A stretch of DNA of 64,000 bases, taken from the NCBI GenBank assembly GCA_961205875.1, contig OY540810.1, forward strand, positions 24,614,001 through 24,678,000. The letters are read 5' to 3'. Both the position numbers and the translations under genes were made by a program. Below are positions 1 to 10,243 of this stretch, in pieces. Each line of letters starts with the position of its first letter. Position 1 is the first letter of the stretch. Source of the stretch: Sialis fuliginosa. Taxonomy: Eukaryota; Arthropoda; Insecta; Megaloptera; Sialidae. The notes under the pieces were generated by a model. That model was not told the origin of the DNA. It saw only the letters and a list, made by a program, of their open reading frames with translations, and did not search any database.

Positions 1-73
1 TTAAATTGTCATCTAACCGAATTATCCGGTGTTTAGTAAACAATTAAATCAGTGATTATATACGTTTATCAAT

Positions 74-341
74 TATGTCCGGTATTATAAGGAGCTCGCA
101 AAATTTGCTAGCTTGCAAGCACTCTCAAATGGTGTATTAATTCTGTACTAGTTTTTATGGATTAGCTATGGAATTTAGAGCAGTGATACTTCAACTAATT
201 TTAACACAGTTGGCGACTTTGACCGTACAAAATAATTTTCATAATATCACCACTGTTTTAATGAAATTTAAAGAGAACTGTCATATACGTTTGAAACCTC
301 ATTTGGAAATTTTGCTAGCTCGTTTGTTATACCTGACATTA
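74..341. repeat. Inverted-repeat element, MITE-like
   Basis: The left end (from 74, core GTCCGGTATTATAA then GAGCTCGCAAAATTT) is matched in inverted orientation by the right end (core AAATTTTGCTAGCTCG then TTATACCTGACATTA, ending at 341). The arms are imperfect, about 35 bp each, around a 200-bp AT-rich middle. No transposase is visible. I infer a short non-autonomous DNA transposon. The superfamily is not determined because no clear target duplication was found. Confidence 0.5.
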
Positions 342-889
342 GAGTATTTAAATTTCATTTATAATAAAATAAGTATTATTAATGAAAAATATTAAAATAC
401 ATCGAAAAAGACTGCTGCAAGGTTTTTTTCAAAAAAGAACCAAAAAAATGTACTGTTGCGTAAAGGTTAGGTTGTTTCCTTTTTAATAAAATTGAAAGCC
501 TTATTAGTATAATGCTTAGCTCTTGATAACTGATACAATTCCTTAAATGAATATACGAATATTTTTCATGCATAATACATAAATAGATACTATTTTCAAC
601 AAATAAGTAAATTAACAATAATATTAATTTAAGAGTTTAAGTGCTTACAACTGTAGAAGAAATCAAAAACTACAGCCGAAGAAATCTCTAAAGTCTTTTA
701 GTTTAATAATAAAGAAGAACTTACAGCTCACCGATAGGAATAGTTCAATTTTTCACCACACCGTGGCGTACGATCTAAGATACATATCAATAGATATCTA
801 TAATTAAATTTATTAACGAGTTCAATTTAAAATACTAAACGTATTCTCAGAATCTAAGGTAATATATCTTATGACATCGCCTGTATGTA
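342..889. other. AT-rich DNA, nothing recognised
   Basis: I see no motif, repeat or coding signal here. The short open frames are the kind expected by chance in AT-rich sequence. Confidence 0.6.
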
Positions 890-981
890 CGATTTTCAGT
901 TTGCGTGCGTGATGCAAGGGCCCGTGGACGCTGCGTAACCATGGCAACAGGTCCGGCGCGAGGCCCTTACGTGCACGCACG

Positions 982-984
<3 letters not shown>
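890..984. promoter_or_regulatory. GC-rich island with RFX X-box
   Basis: This 95-bp stretch is much richer in G+C than its surroundings. It contains a perfect palindromic X-box (935-948). Its flanks form an inverted repeat: GTGCGTG...AAGGGCC on the left is mirrored by GGCCCTT...CACGCAC on the right. In invertebrates X-boxes bind RFX transcription factors and mark promoters of ciliary genes. That link is family knowledge and the regulatory role here is inference. A GC-rich transposon remnant is the main alternative. Confidence 0.45.
935..948. promoter_or_regulatory. Consensus RFX X-box
   Basis: The sequence GTAACCATGGCAAC matches every position of the consensus GTHNYYATRRNAAC. Whether it is bound is unknown. 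Confidence 0.5.

Positions 985-988
<4 letters not shown>

Positions 989-1050
<62 letters not shown>
989..1050. repeat. (AC)n microsatellite, 31 units
   Basis: An uninterrupted AC dinucleotide tract, preceded by an imperfect ACGC-type lead-in from about 970. The open frames with poly Cys-Val or His-Thr across it are artefacts of the repeat. Confidence 0.98.
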
Positions 1051-1054
<4 letters not shown>

Positions 1055-1375
1055 CAGTGTCCGTAATCCAGAATGGCTCTATCTCTGTCTCTTTTTACTA
1101 GCGCTCGTGCTGTTTCAATTATACCCAGCATAATTAATGTGGATAAATTAATACTTTGTGTACTTTGTGAATCGCATAAAGTAAACATATTTTTGGTGTT
1201 ATTATAATAACGCATTTGTTTTCTAAATATTAAATATAGAACGTACGGAAGTTATAAATTAAAATATATAGATTATAAAATATGAATGTATTTAAAAAAT
1301 TTGCTGTTTATAAAATATTTACAAGAAGTCAAATGATATAAAATTCATGTTTATGTTATGTATTCGAAGAAAAAT

Positions 1376-1475
1376 CAGTGTCGTTGCTAGAGGTCGCTGT
1401 GCCTTTGGCAAAATAAAAAAAAGCGCCCCTACTGGTGCAATTAATAACTTTTTTTCATCCCTAGCTACGCCACTG
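1376..1475. mobile_element. Tiny hAT-like MITE
   Basis: The left end CAGTGTCGTTGCTAGAG and the reverse complement of the right end, CAGTGGCGTAGCTAGGG, form a terminal inverted repeat typical of hAT elements (CAGTGGCGTA type). The flanking 8-mers AGAAAAAT and GTTAAAAT agree at 5 of 8 positions, consistent with a decayed 8-bp duplication. The element is 100 bp and has no coding capacity. Confidence 0.6.
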
Positions 1476-1881
1476 GTTAAAATATGCAATATACTTACAT
1501 ATTTACATATATAATAGTGCATTATAATGTTTTTTTTTACAATTTTTTGTTGTATGAAAGATATTATATAAGTATATTTCATTATATATCATTTCATTTT
1601 GCTCCATGGCTAACATAGTACTGTAAAAACTGCAGAAATATATTTAATTTTTATATATCATCAGTACTAAAAACGATTGTGATTTTCCTTCATGAAATAC
1701 CCTATGTTAACTTAATCTGTTTTGGAATGTCAAAAGCTCTTTCTCTGAGTATTATCAAAGTACGAATAAGAATTCCTGCAAGAATCATTTCACAATCAAA
1801 TCGCATATTTTTCTTCTGTAGGCTTTTGTGGCCGTTTTCCATAAGATCTAACTTTTCAGACTGTTGTCTACGTTGTCGTAT
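1476..1881. other. AT-rich DNA, nothing recognised
   Basis: No feature can be supported in this stretch. Confidence 0.55.
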
Positions 1882-1977
1882 TATGTTTCTTGACGTTTCG
1901 ACTCTCTTGTTAGAGTCTTCTTCAGAAGTGTTTCTGAAACAGAAGAAGACATGATAGTCGAAACGTCAAGAAACATA
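1882..1977. repeat. Inverted GTCGAAACGTCAAG repeat, possible Penelope-like tail
   Basis: A 22-bp perfect inverted repeat occupies 1882-1903 and 1956-1977 around a 52-bp loop rich in AGAAGAAGACTC-type sequence. The combination of GAAGAAGACTC followed by GTCGAAACGTCAAG is the kind of tail seen at termini of Penelope-like retroelements, which are known to leave inverted terminal fragments. The family assignment is inference. Confidence 0.5.
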
Positions 1978-3170
1978 AATTGCATATATTGATTTTTTAC
2001 TATATGTTTTTTAACTTTTTTATGTAAAAAGAATTGAAACAAAATTTTAATAATTTGGTCAATTCTCACGCTATTTCATACAATTGATTTCTTGTGTCTG
2101 AATTTTTAAAATTTTGCTGCAAATTATAATTTGAAACTATTGCATCACTGAAACACATACATATTTACAAAAAAGTAACAGTAATTTCATTTAGAGTTGG
2201 ACACAAGTACCTACAAAAAAATTATTTGTACAAATACAAATTATGTTTTCCAAAACTGGAAAAGTACAAAAACAAAAGTTATATGTTATCTTGATTAAGC
2301 ATTCAAATACGAAGTACTTTTTCTTTAAATTTTTTTTAAATTCATTATTTAAGTACATAAGTACAAGTACCCCAAAAACTACTAAAGCTCATACACAGCT
2401 GTGGTTTAATTCAACCAAATACCTTTAATATACATATTGTGTAATTGATTTTTCGATTTCTATATTTCTGAAAAAGTAGTTTTAAATTTTTTATAGTGTT
2501 ATAATAAAAACTTAAAGTTGCAAAATTTTTAAAACTTAAAAATAGTGAAATATAATTTTCCAGTTGTCTTGAATCACGTGGCATTCCCCGTATTGAAAAA
2601 ACTTACATTGTAAAATAAATGTATCAATATCAAACATAACTTCACAAAGAATTTTAATTAACTATTAGTTAACTTCATCGTCAAGTAATTTGCATTAAAT
2701 CGTTAGCAATTAGTGACTTAGATTATGCACATTAAAACACTTTTAATTACTTGAAATGCATACACGCAGTTGAGCACAAGTTTCTTTGTAAATCCCTCAT
2801 TCCGGAAACTTCTTTTGCAATTATCAATTACTGTCAAAGATTTTCTTTTTCCAAGCCTCGACTTCACGTTGAAAAATTGCACAGCATAATTTACAGAAGG
2901 TCTTTTTTAACATGAACAAACCTTACACAAGCATAAATGTATGCAATAAAATAAAATGTTTTTGTCTCGACGGAATAACTTTTTTCAACGTAAGCATTTT
3001 AAAACACTACATTAATTTGATTTATTAAAATTAAACGCTGTTGAAGTTTTGTAAATTGACCCTATTTTTAAAAAAGTTTTGTTTCGAAGAAATATGCAAT
3101 AGTATGCAAATAGCATTGTTATATTTTACTACGAAATACTGATTAATAACATATTATTAATGTATGTATG
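1978..3170. other. AT-rich DNA, nothing recognised
   Basis: About 1.2 kb with no convincing coding frame, RNA gene or repeat boundary. An octamer-like TATGCAAAT occurs near 3103, which is expected by chance at this length. Confidence 0.55.
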
Positions 3171-3172
3171 TA

Positions 3173-3561
3173 CAGTCGCCTGCAGAACTCGTCTGGCACC
3201 CTAAAGGCTAGAATCGCTTACAACAGATTCCAAATTTAAAGACAAACATCATCGGTTATCTTTTTCTATCAAGTTTAATATATTTAAATACTAAAATTTG
3301 GAATATCAAATATTTATTGCCACAAAATTTACCTATACAATTTTCAATATTGTATAATAATTTAATTGCACAAATATATATGAGTACCTATTATAAACTA
3401 AGAGGAGTTCTTTATCTAGCAAATGAATTTCTAAATATCTGTCTTTGTTTGATACATGGAGAAATGATTTAAATATTATAATAATCAAATGGGAGGAGCC
3501 TACTAAGTTTGTGATAAACGAAAATGAATACAAACTGCAAGACCATTAATGCAGGTGACTG
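3173..3561 (+). mobile_element. Tc1/mariner-type MITE, family A copy 1
   Basis: The left end CAGTCGCCTGCA and right end TGCAGGTGACTG are inverted repeats, each flanked by TA (3171-3172 and 3562-3563). The 389-bp interior has no transposase. A second diverged copy lies in opposite orientation at 51928-52304 and aligns through most of the length. That supports a mobile family of defined length. TA duplication and TIR place it with Tc1/mariner-type non-autonomous elements. Confidence 0.8.
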
Positions 3562-3563
3562 TA

Positions 3564-3883
3564 CATACATATTAAAGTTTACAATTTATAAACTAAAAGA
3601 TGGACGCTCACATCACAACATAACATATATGTCCGAGAATGGTTCCTAAGGGAATTATAGTAAAGTAGTTTTTATTTATTTACTACATCAAGAACCTGTT
3701 GAAGTACACTTACGAGATTCTGTTTCTCGATTTAGTATTAATGGGTACTTATTTAGTAACAATTGTTTTACGGTTTGACACGTAAGTATATAATATTTTT
3801 GACAGGAAATCTAATATTTTATTTATTTTTACAACACAACTTTAACTCGTTTCGAATACATTTTTTAATGAATGAGTACCTAT
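3564..3883. other. AT-rich spacer between two transposons
   Basis: Nothing recognisable lies between the TA-flanked MITE and the hAT element. Confidence 0.55.
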
Positions 3884-3891
3884 GTTTAAAC

Positions 3892-4250
3892 CAGGAACTT
3901 GAACCGGAATTTATTTATGGTTCGGGTTCAAATATAAATTTTGGTTCGGGTTTACCTTGGTGCAAACTATTTGGGTTGAAACACCATTATACTAGTTCCG
4001 GTCGGAACCGGAATAAAATCGTCAATTATGGTACACCCCTATACTTTTAAAAAAAAAATTAAAAAAAGTAAAAAATATGTGAATTTTTAATAAATCACAT
4101 CATACAATAAAATTTAAACAGATTTTCAGTTTTATAATACATTTTGCAATCTCTTTTAAAAATCGTTTGAGAAAAATATTAAAATTAATTTATTGAAAAC
4201 ATATGGTAGACTTTGAAATATAACGGTTCGGTTCGTTGTTCAGGTCTCTA
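3892..4250. mobile_element. hAT-like MITE with perfect 8-bp TSD
   Basis: The element starts CAGGAACTTGAAC and ends GTTCAGGTCTCTA, an imperfect terminal inverted repeat (9 of 13 positions). It is flanked on both sides by GTTTAAAC (3884-3891 and 4251-4258), a perfect 8-bp target duplication as hAT transposases make. The interior carries several GGTTCGG/AACCGG repeats. The overlapping 95-codon frame is made of these repeats and is not a gene. Confidence 0.8.
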
Positions 4251-4258
4251 GTTTAAAC

Positions 4259-5354
4259 ATTCACTTATCATTTTACGTTGTTTCGAATAGGGGAAAGATA
4301 ATAAAGTGACGATATACGCTTAAATTGATTGCAGATATTTTGATCTAAAAATTTGATTTTTCTAAAATATTATTTGAAAAAAGATTACTCATTTTGCGCC
4401 CACTCTTGGAAAATATATTGGGGACAGTGATTGAGGCAAGATGTGTTCTATATGTAATTATAAATCAGATATTAATTATTTAAAACAAACAACACTTTGA
4501 GATTCAGCATTGATATTACCATTTTCAAAAGACACAAAAAGAGTAACCACTGACCACATCTGGTCAGTTTATTCCCCCATTTTCTTGATTACATTTAACA
4601 CATGATGTTAATGCTTAATCTTGTTCTATCCTTAATTTACGTCTTTTCTTTCTCCTTTTTAGTTTATATGAAAATAGTTCTTTTAAGATATTTATAATTA
4701 TATGATTTGCAGAACACATAAAAAATATATATACATTTATGTAATTTTCTAACAAAAAATAAATGGTTATATGAAAAAATAATATTATCTCTTCTTCCCT
4801 CATTACACTTCTTAAAAGTTGCTTTACAATATTTTAGTTAGGTATACTCTATTTTAGAATGTTTTTTTACATAAAGTTATAAACTAATTTAGTGTGTGAA
4901 GATTTTTTGGATTGATACATAAATTCTTCAATAACATTTAAGTAAGTTATTATATTTATTTAACCTTCATTTCTCATATATTTTATTTGCATTCACTTCT
5001 TTTGTGAGAACCCCTTCATTATCATTCTATATTATATTAATAAAAATTTGGTTCGATTAAGAAGTTTTTCCATAGTCATTTTAGTTTATAAGTAGATCAA
5101 TTATTTTTTATCTTATGTACATTGACACTAAAACTTTCTAATACTTTTATTATTTATAAAAGCTTTTAGCATTGGGTGAAACTTCTGACATTAAATTAGA
5201 CTTTGACGTTAATAATGTAATCACAAATTTAATAATCATTATTTCATGTTTTGAAAAGATAGTCTTCTTACTTCTTGCAAATTAATTTATTAACGTGCAT
5301 AGATTTATTAATCTAATGTTTAGTTCTTAACGTTTCAATATACATATGTAGGTA
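4259..5354. other. AT-rich DNA, nothing recognised
   Basis: About 1.1 kb of AT-rich sequence without a supported gene or repeat boundary. Confidence 0.55.
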
Positions 5355-5356
5355 TA

Positions 5357-5986
5357 CATGATGTCCATGATAAGCGTGAAATGCATGGGGATTTCCTAAA
5401 CGGTAAGAGATACAGATTTAGTTAAATGAGATGAATTATTTGTTAGGAAGGGGCGAGTATTACTACATCAAAAAATATTAATAATTTTATGTGATTTAGG
5501 TGGTATACCCAAAAATCTGAAAATTCGGAATTTCTTTAAACGGCTATAACTTTTTTGTCAAAGTAGATAGGTACTTTTTGTTAGCGCTTCCTTAAAGCAC
5601 CTTTTTGTGTAGAATTGTAAAAAACACGTTCAAATATGCCATAGTGAACTCTTAGTGGTCCATAAAAAAACTAAAGTTAGGGCTTGTAACTCGGAAACAA
5701 AAAGTAATATAAAAATTATAAACACACTAATCAATTCTACACGAAAAAGTACTTTAAAAAACCGCAAACAAAAAGTATCTATCTATTTTGACAAAAAAAG
5801 TCATTTAAAGAAATTTTGAATTTTCAGTTTTTTGGGTATATCGCCTAAACCACATAAAATTATTTAAATATTTAATGTGGTAATATTCACCCCTTCCTTA
5901 CAAATAATTCATCAAATTTAACTAAATCTGTATCTCTTACCGTTTAGAAAATCCCCATGCATTTCACGCTTCTCTTTGACACCCTG
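5357..5986. mobile_element. Foldback element with ~280-bp arms
   Basis: The two halves are long imperfect inverted repeats. AGCGTGAAATGCATGGGGAT near 5373 mirrors ATCCCCATGCATTTCACGCT ending at 5970, and similarity continues to the centre near 5670. The outermost ends read CATGATGTCC and, inverted, CAGGGTGTC. Both are flanked by TA, as in Tc1/mariner-type MITEs with ACAGGGTGTC ends. No coding capacity. Confidence 0.75.
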
Positions 5987-5988
5987 TA

Positions 5989-6520
5989 TAACTGCAAGAA
6001 AATTATCTGTCACTATTCATCTTTATCATATTGTCGCATGTATGTTCAATCCATCTTTTGTATATATTAATATTGAGGTGAATATCTTATGAAAAACGAC
6101 GCAGTTAATATGTAGTAATATAATAAATAATTTCTTTATTTTATTTATTTCATTGTTGAGAAACAGCAGCGGCTGGTGACCTAACTTCATAGTAGGACAC
6201 TATAATTTTAAATTAGATTCATGTTATGCCGCTACTGTTGAATTCCACACATAACAGTATATTACAGTCAAATGTTTCTGATCTAATTGTAAGATGGAAC
6301 ATTTAATTGTCTATTTTACAATGTTACGCCTTCATTTAAAAAACGTATGTTTGTACAATTTAGGTAAATGACGCGATTAAATTTTCAAACGATTAACTAT
6401 TGAAGATATAAAACACTATGAATCGTCTACAGGAAACCATCTACATAAGTCAGGTCTCGGTCAGTTTTTTACTCACGTTTTTAATTTTTGTAACCACATT
6501 TAGTTTTGCATGTACATATA
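5989..6520. other. AT-rich DNA, nothing recognised
   Basis: No feature is supported apart from a short GC-richer patch near 6165-6180 of unknown meaning. Confidence 0.5.
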
Positions 6521-7074
6521 TACAGAATGAGTAATATGAAGTGGAACGAACTTGAACAGTCAAGAAAAATATTTCAAGAAAAAAACATGTCTGGAAATTC
6601 TTCGTGAAGTAGCTACAGTTTCTCAAAGATATAGGCCAAAACTAGTTTTTATTTAATATTTTGAGAACCCATTTTGAGATAGCCATGAAAATTTATACTT
6701 GATTTAATATTAAACACGCATTAATACTAAACCGATTATAAAATTTGTATTTGTCTTGACTTGAGTGAAAATTTAGAAATTGGAGAAAAATTTGTTCTCT
6801 TTAATAAAAGATCGCAAAGCTTCTCGCATCTTCGATAGTAAAAGAACTCATAACAAAAATACAACGCATTTTATTTATTATTGAAAAAAAATCACAATTG
6901 CCATGAAAAACTAAAATGTTTGTTAATCGAAGCGTCAGCCAAAACTTCAACAATCACTCGAGTGCAATATTAAATTCAAGTCAAGTAAGCTTTGGAAAAA
7001 AGAATACTTGATATTTGAAATTTTTATTTGTATTTATTAAAATTTGTTGCTTATTTTGTTAATGTATAACAGTA

Positions 7075-7150
7075 ATGTCGGCTTTTGGAAGGGAGACTGA
7101 GCGACCGCCCGGAGTGCCAATTCAGAAGGGGCGGCCACAGGGAGAAAACA
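7075..7150. repeat. GC-rich repeat fragment
   Basis: A short block with GACCGCCCGGAG and GGGGCGGCC stands out from its AT-rich host element. It resembles eroded ends of other transposons but cannot be assigned. Confidence 0.35.
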
Positions 7151-7159
7151 ACTTAACTT

Positions 7160-7276
7160 CTATACTCTGTTTCATTTAAGAATGCAGTGGTTACCGGGGT
7201 TTTGACGGTACGAATCGTGCATTTTACCGTCAAAACCCACGGCAGCCACTGCATTCTTAAATGAAATAGAGTATAG
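7160..7276. repeat. 117-nt near-perfect hairpin
   Basis: Arms 7160-7190 and 7246-7276 are 31 bp with one mismatch. The stem continues inward through GGTTTTGACGGTA / TACCGTCAAAACC, so almost the whole segment folds. It lies inside the family B element. It could be a tiny MITE or a miRNA-precursor-like transcript source. Confidence 0.7.
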
Positions 7277-7284
7277 TAGTATTT

Positions 7285-7490
7285 TTTTTCTCTTTAAAAA
7301 ACGACTACAAAGCTTCTCGTATTTTTGATATAAAGAGGAAGCAAAATTAATAATTTCGAATAAGTAAATGGAGAATGTATTGGAACAATTTGGGAGCAAT
7401 AAATATCGAAGATATGACAAGCTTTGTGACCTTTTAAAAAAGTTGTTCTCCGATTTTAAAATTACCAAGTGATATTTCCGTTTCAGGTCA
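7285..7490 (-). repeat. Fragments of the family C head module
   Basis: Read on the minus strand, 7285-7350 resembles GCTTCCTCGCAATATCG...ACGAGAAGCTTTGT from the start of the repeats at 22168 and 62414. Read on the plus strand, 7392-7480 resembles the same module (GGAGCAATAAATATCGAAGA...CTCCGATTTTAAAATT). The two pieces are therefore inverted relative to each other. Confidence 0.5.
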
Positions 7491-7950
7491 TTTTTATTTT
7501 TAATTCCATTTCTTCAGAAATGTTCAGATATTTATGAAATATGTTGTTATGAAATTTTATAATTGGTTTAGTATTAATACGTCTTATTGATTTTCAACAT
7601 CAACTAATGATTATTTAGACCAAAGAAATTATTTAGATTAACGGTAGTTAGATTAAAATTCGCCAAATAGAAATTTTTTTTTTTAAGTTTTGATACTGTG
7701 TCCACGAACTCTCAGTAAGGTTCGGAATAAGAACCCGAAAAGTTTCCACCTAAATCGTGGATGGAACATCCTCTTTCACGTAAAAAACTACCCTCGAAAT
7801 GAAATTTATCCCAGTTTTTCTCATTTTAAACAAAATTTTTGAGTATCTGTAGTTCCCTCACAAAGATATTCAGGACACATGTTCATAAAAACTTTTTTGC
7901 TTGAAATATTTTTCTCAATCAACTGTTCAAGTTTGTTCCACCTGATATAT

Positions 7951-8905
7951 TTGGATATTTGTATTTTATATTATACATTTTGTATATTAACTGATCTTGC
8001 AGTCAGCAACTGAAAGCTTATATAATAAAATAATTACTAGAAAAATAATCACTTTAGATTGGTTTGAGAAGCATATAAAACAAGTTCTTTAGCCTGTACT
8101 CGTACACACACATTCATATTATTATTATTTTATACATATGTCTATTTTTATATGTATATATTATTTCATACAGAAATAACTTATTGTTACTTGTACTACT
8201 TATACAATTTATAAAAACAATTCAAAGCCTAAGCTTGTTGCGATTCGTGTTAAACAAAGGGTCAGTCGAGCTTTTAATAATATCGTTTGGTATTAATTCG
8301 TTTCGACTGTAAGGAATATTTGAATATTAATCAGATTAGACCACGAGTCGCGTGGACAAGAATCCTGTGACGTTGGTTTGGCGTGCCTTAAATAACAGTA
8401 TTTTCTTTCACGTCATCGTTGTATCGAAATACATACGTCATGTGTTTATCGAAATTAAAATGTTGAACATGTAGAGAAAATCTAAAGAATTTTATTTGTT
8501 GATATTAGCAAGCATATTGAAGAATAACATATACATTTTATGTTATAAAGTTGTATTTTATTCGTTTGTATCTATGCATAGTTGGTTTAGGTAAACATGT
8601 TTGTTTAGCTTTTTTATAAAAATAAACTTGTGTATAATGTATATCTTGTAGTAGAATTTACTAGATTATACTGAATTTATTTTTGGTGGTACATATTTTT
8701 TTAATTTATTCAGATCAGTATGTATATGTGTGAAAATAGTTTCGAAAAATAATTAATTGCTAAGCTCGATAAAAATACATAAAATAAATCAAAATACCTT
8801 GTTGACCTGATTTCATGATATTGATTTTATACATAAAAAAATTATTTACCCGTGAAGAGATAGAGAAAATATGTGCCATTCCAAAAAAATAGCTTTATTT
8901 TATAT
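7951..8905. other. AT-rich DNA with a mildly GC-richer patch
   Basis: Most is featureless. A patch at about 8340-8420 (CCACGAGTCGCGTGG, GTGACGTTGG) is richer in G+C and contains a short dyad. It may be unique host sequence, but no function can be read from it. Confidence 0.45.
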
Positions 8906-8909
8906 ATAT

Positions 8910-8990
8910 CAGTGATCTTCAAACTTTGTCAACTCACGAAACCCTTAGGACTCTAAGATTTTTTCGGCGAACCCCTTTCTACTCTTAGAA
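8910..8990 (+). mobile_element. Solo hAT-like left end
   Basis: CAGTGATCTTCAAACTTTGT followed by CAACTCACGAAACCCTT has the CAGTGNTTCTCAAACTTT form of hAT termini in animals. No matching right end is present downstream, so this is a truncated remnant. Confidence 0.45.
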
Positions 8991-9024
8991 AAATTTATCT
9001 TAAGAAAAACACTTTTTTTTGACT

Positions 9025-9157
9025 AAAATCTTTGGAGAGCTGTAGCCGCCTCACGAAAAATTTCGAACATATTACTATGTTCATATAATGTTTTTTGCTT
9101 AAAATATTTTTCTCAATTTACTGTTCAAGTTTGGCACGACAGTGCTGTATCGGCCTG
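9025..9157. mobile_element. Solo right end of TIR family B
   Basis: The stretch runs CTGTAGCC...CTCACGAAAAATTTCG, then TTTTTTGCTTAAAATATTTT and ACTGTTCAAGTTTGG, ending in GCCTG next to TA. It matches the right ends of the elements at 6523-7944 and 18189-19010. The left half is missing. Confidence 0.65.
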
Positions 9158-9159
9158 TA

Positions 9160-9730
9160 TACATTGTCACAGTGAGATACAATCGTGGTAATATATTTAC
9201 TTTTTTCGAATTTTTTCATTAAGATCTCCCAAATTTAAAAATCTAAAAAAATTCACAATAATGGCTTTCCAAGTGACTATTCTATAGTAAAAATTTAGAA
9301 ATTTTTTTGAGTTTGAATTTCCCGCCAAAATTTTTTCAACCGTGTTTGTTTTGAGCGAATTTTTTTTTATATCATCACTGAAATAATCAATTTCTTCATA
9401 GATATTTATATGATAAAGAAACATAAATAACACTTTACCCGAAATGTTTTTTTTTGTAATTATTATGAAAACTTACTTGATTTTGAAAAAAATACAACAA
9501 AATTATTTAATGAAGACAAAAGTAAATATTTTTTTTATCTTTTCCACCTTTATATGAAAAATTCAAAAATAGACCGGGCGACCCATTTCACAACAAACAG
9601 ACGACATTTCTGTATAATAATTTCAACCACACAGTACTCGTATATCTTAATGTTTCCATGAGCATGAAATACAATCCCATTGTGAATAAATATTTGATTA
9701 GTTGGTACATAATATGTCGGACATGATACT
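9160..9730. other. AT-rich DNA, nothing recognised
   Basis: No gene or repeat can be supported. Confidence 0.5.
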
Positions 9731-9734
9731 GTGA

Positions 9735-10002
9735 AAGTATTTGCGGTTTAGAATGGGACGTGTTCCCCCGGGCACTGATCGAGTGCCCGTCGACATTAGT
9801 GAACTGCAAACTGCAAGAACCCGTGCTTCATTCGAAAGAACATCTACGTGACACGGATACCAACCTAAACACTCGCTTCAGCCCTGTCTCAGACATTGAT
9901 TTGTTGACTTATATAATCTGTGCCGTTATTGAACATGTGGGGTCAGAATTTTTCATGTCCACACATTCTGTTCGTTTCCGATCAATGCTTCAGAAATACT
10001 AA
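9735..10002 (+). other. GC-elevated open segment, candidate exon
   Basis: From about 9740 to 9960 the base composition is much closer to balanced than its neighbours. One forward frame is open for 80 codons from the ATG at 9760 to the stop at 10000-10002. Another forward frame is open from the ATG at 9751 for 32 codons (it begins MGRVPPGTDRVPVDISELQ). The segment follows a plausible acceptor (TTTGCGGTTTAG). I do not recognise a domain. It may be an exon of an unknown gene or an old captured fragment. No clear splice donor closes it, so I do not call it a CDS. Confidence 0.25.
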
Positions 10003-10243
10003 ATAAATAAAAGTTGATTTTTTATGAATTCCAAAATAACTACTTGGAATCTGTGGCGAAACGTCAATGGAAGCGGTCAAATTAATACAAATCTGTGTTT
10101 TCAGTTAATAAATAATTTGAAATTATTATTATAATATTCATCTTTATGCGCAAATCAAAAATACCGTTTAATATTAATTTACACGCTCAATTATAAAACT
10201 ATCTTATCTTATTTTGTTGTATTTTAGTCGATATTTGTATGAC
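10003..10243. other. AT-rich spacer
   Basis: Nothing recognised. Confidence 0.5.

Larger units (their letters stand above)
6523..7944. mobile_element. Large TIR element, family B copy 1, with nested inserts
   Basis: The left end (CAGAATGAGTAATATGAAGTGG then GAACTTGAACAGT) and the right end read on the opposite strand (CAGGTGGAACAAACTTGAACAG) are clearly related, and similarity extends inward more than 200 bp on each side (CTACAG, GAACCCATTTTGAG, TTGGTTTAGTATTAATA). Related copies are at 9025-9157 (one end only) and 18189-19010. The roughly 1.4-kb length exceeds the 18-kb copy because other sequences are inserted: a GC-rich block (7075-7150), a hairpin (7160-7276) and pieces of the family C head. 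No transposase is visible. Confidence 0.7.

Noticed and set aside
450..480. Possible insect telomeric TTAGG repeat (AAGGTTAGGTTG)
   Set aside because: Only one and a half units are present, with no array.
822..1215. Two minus-strand frames with poly Cys-Val tracts
   Set aside because: They are translations of the AC microsatellite.
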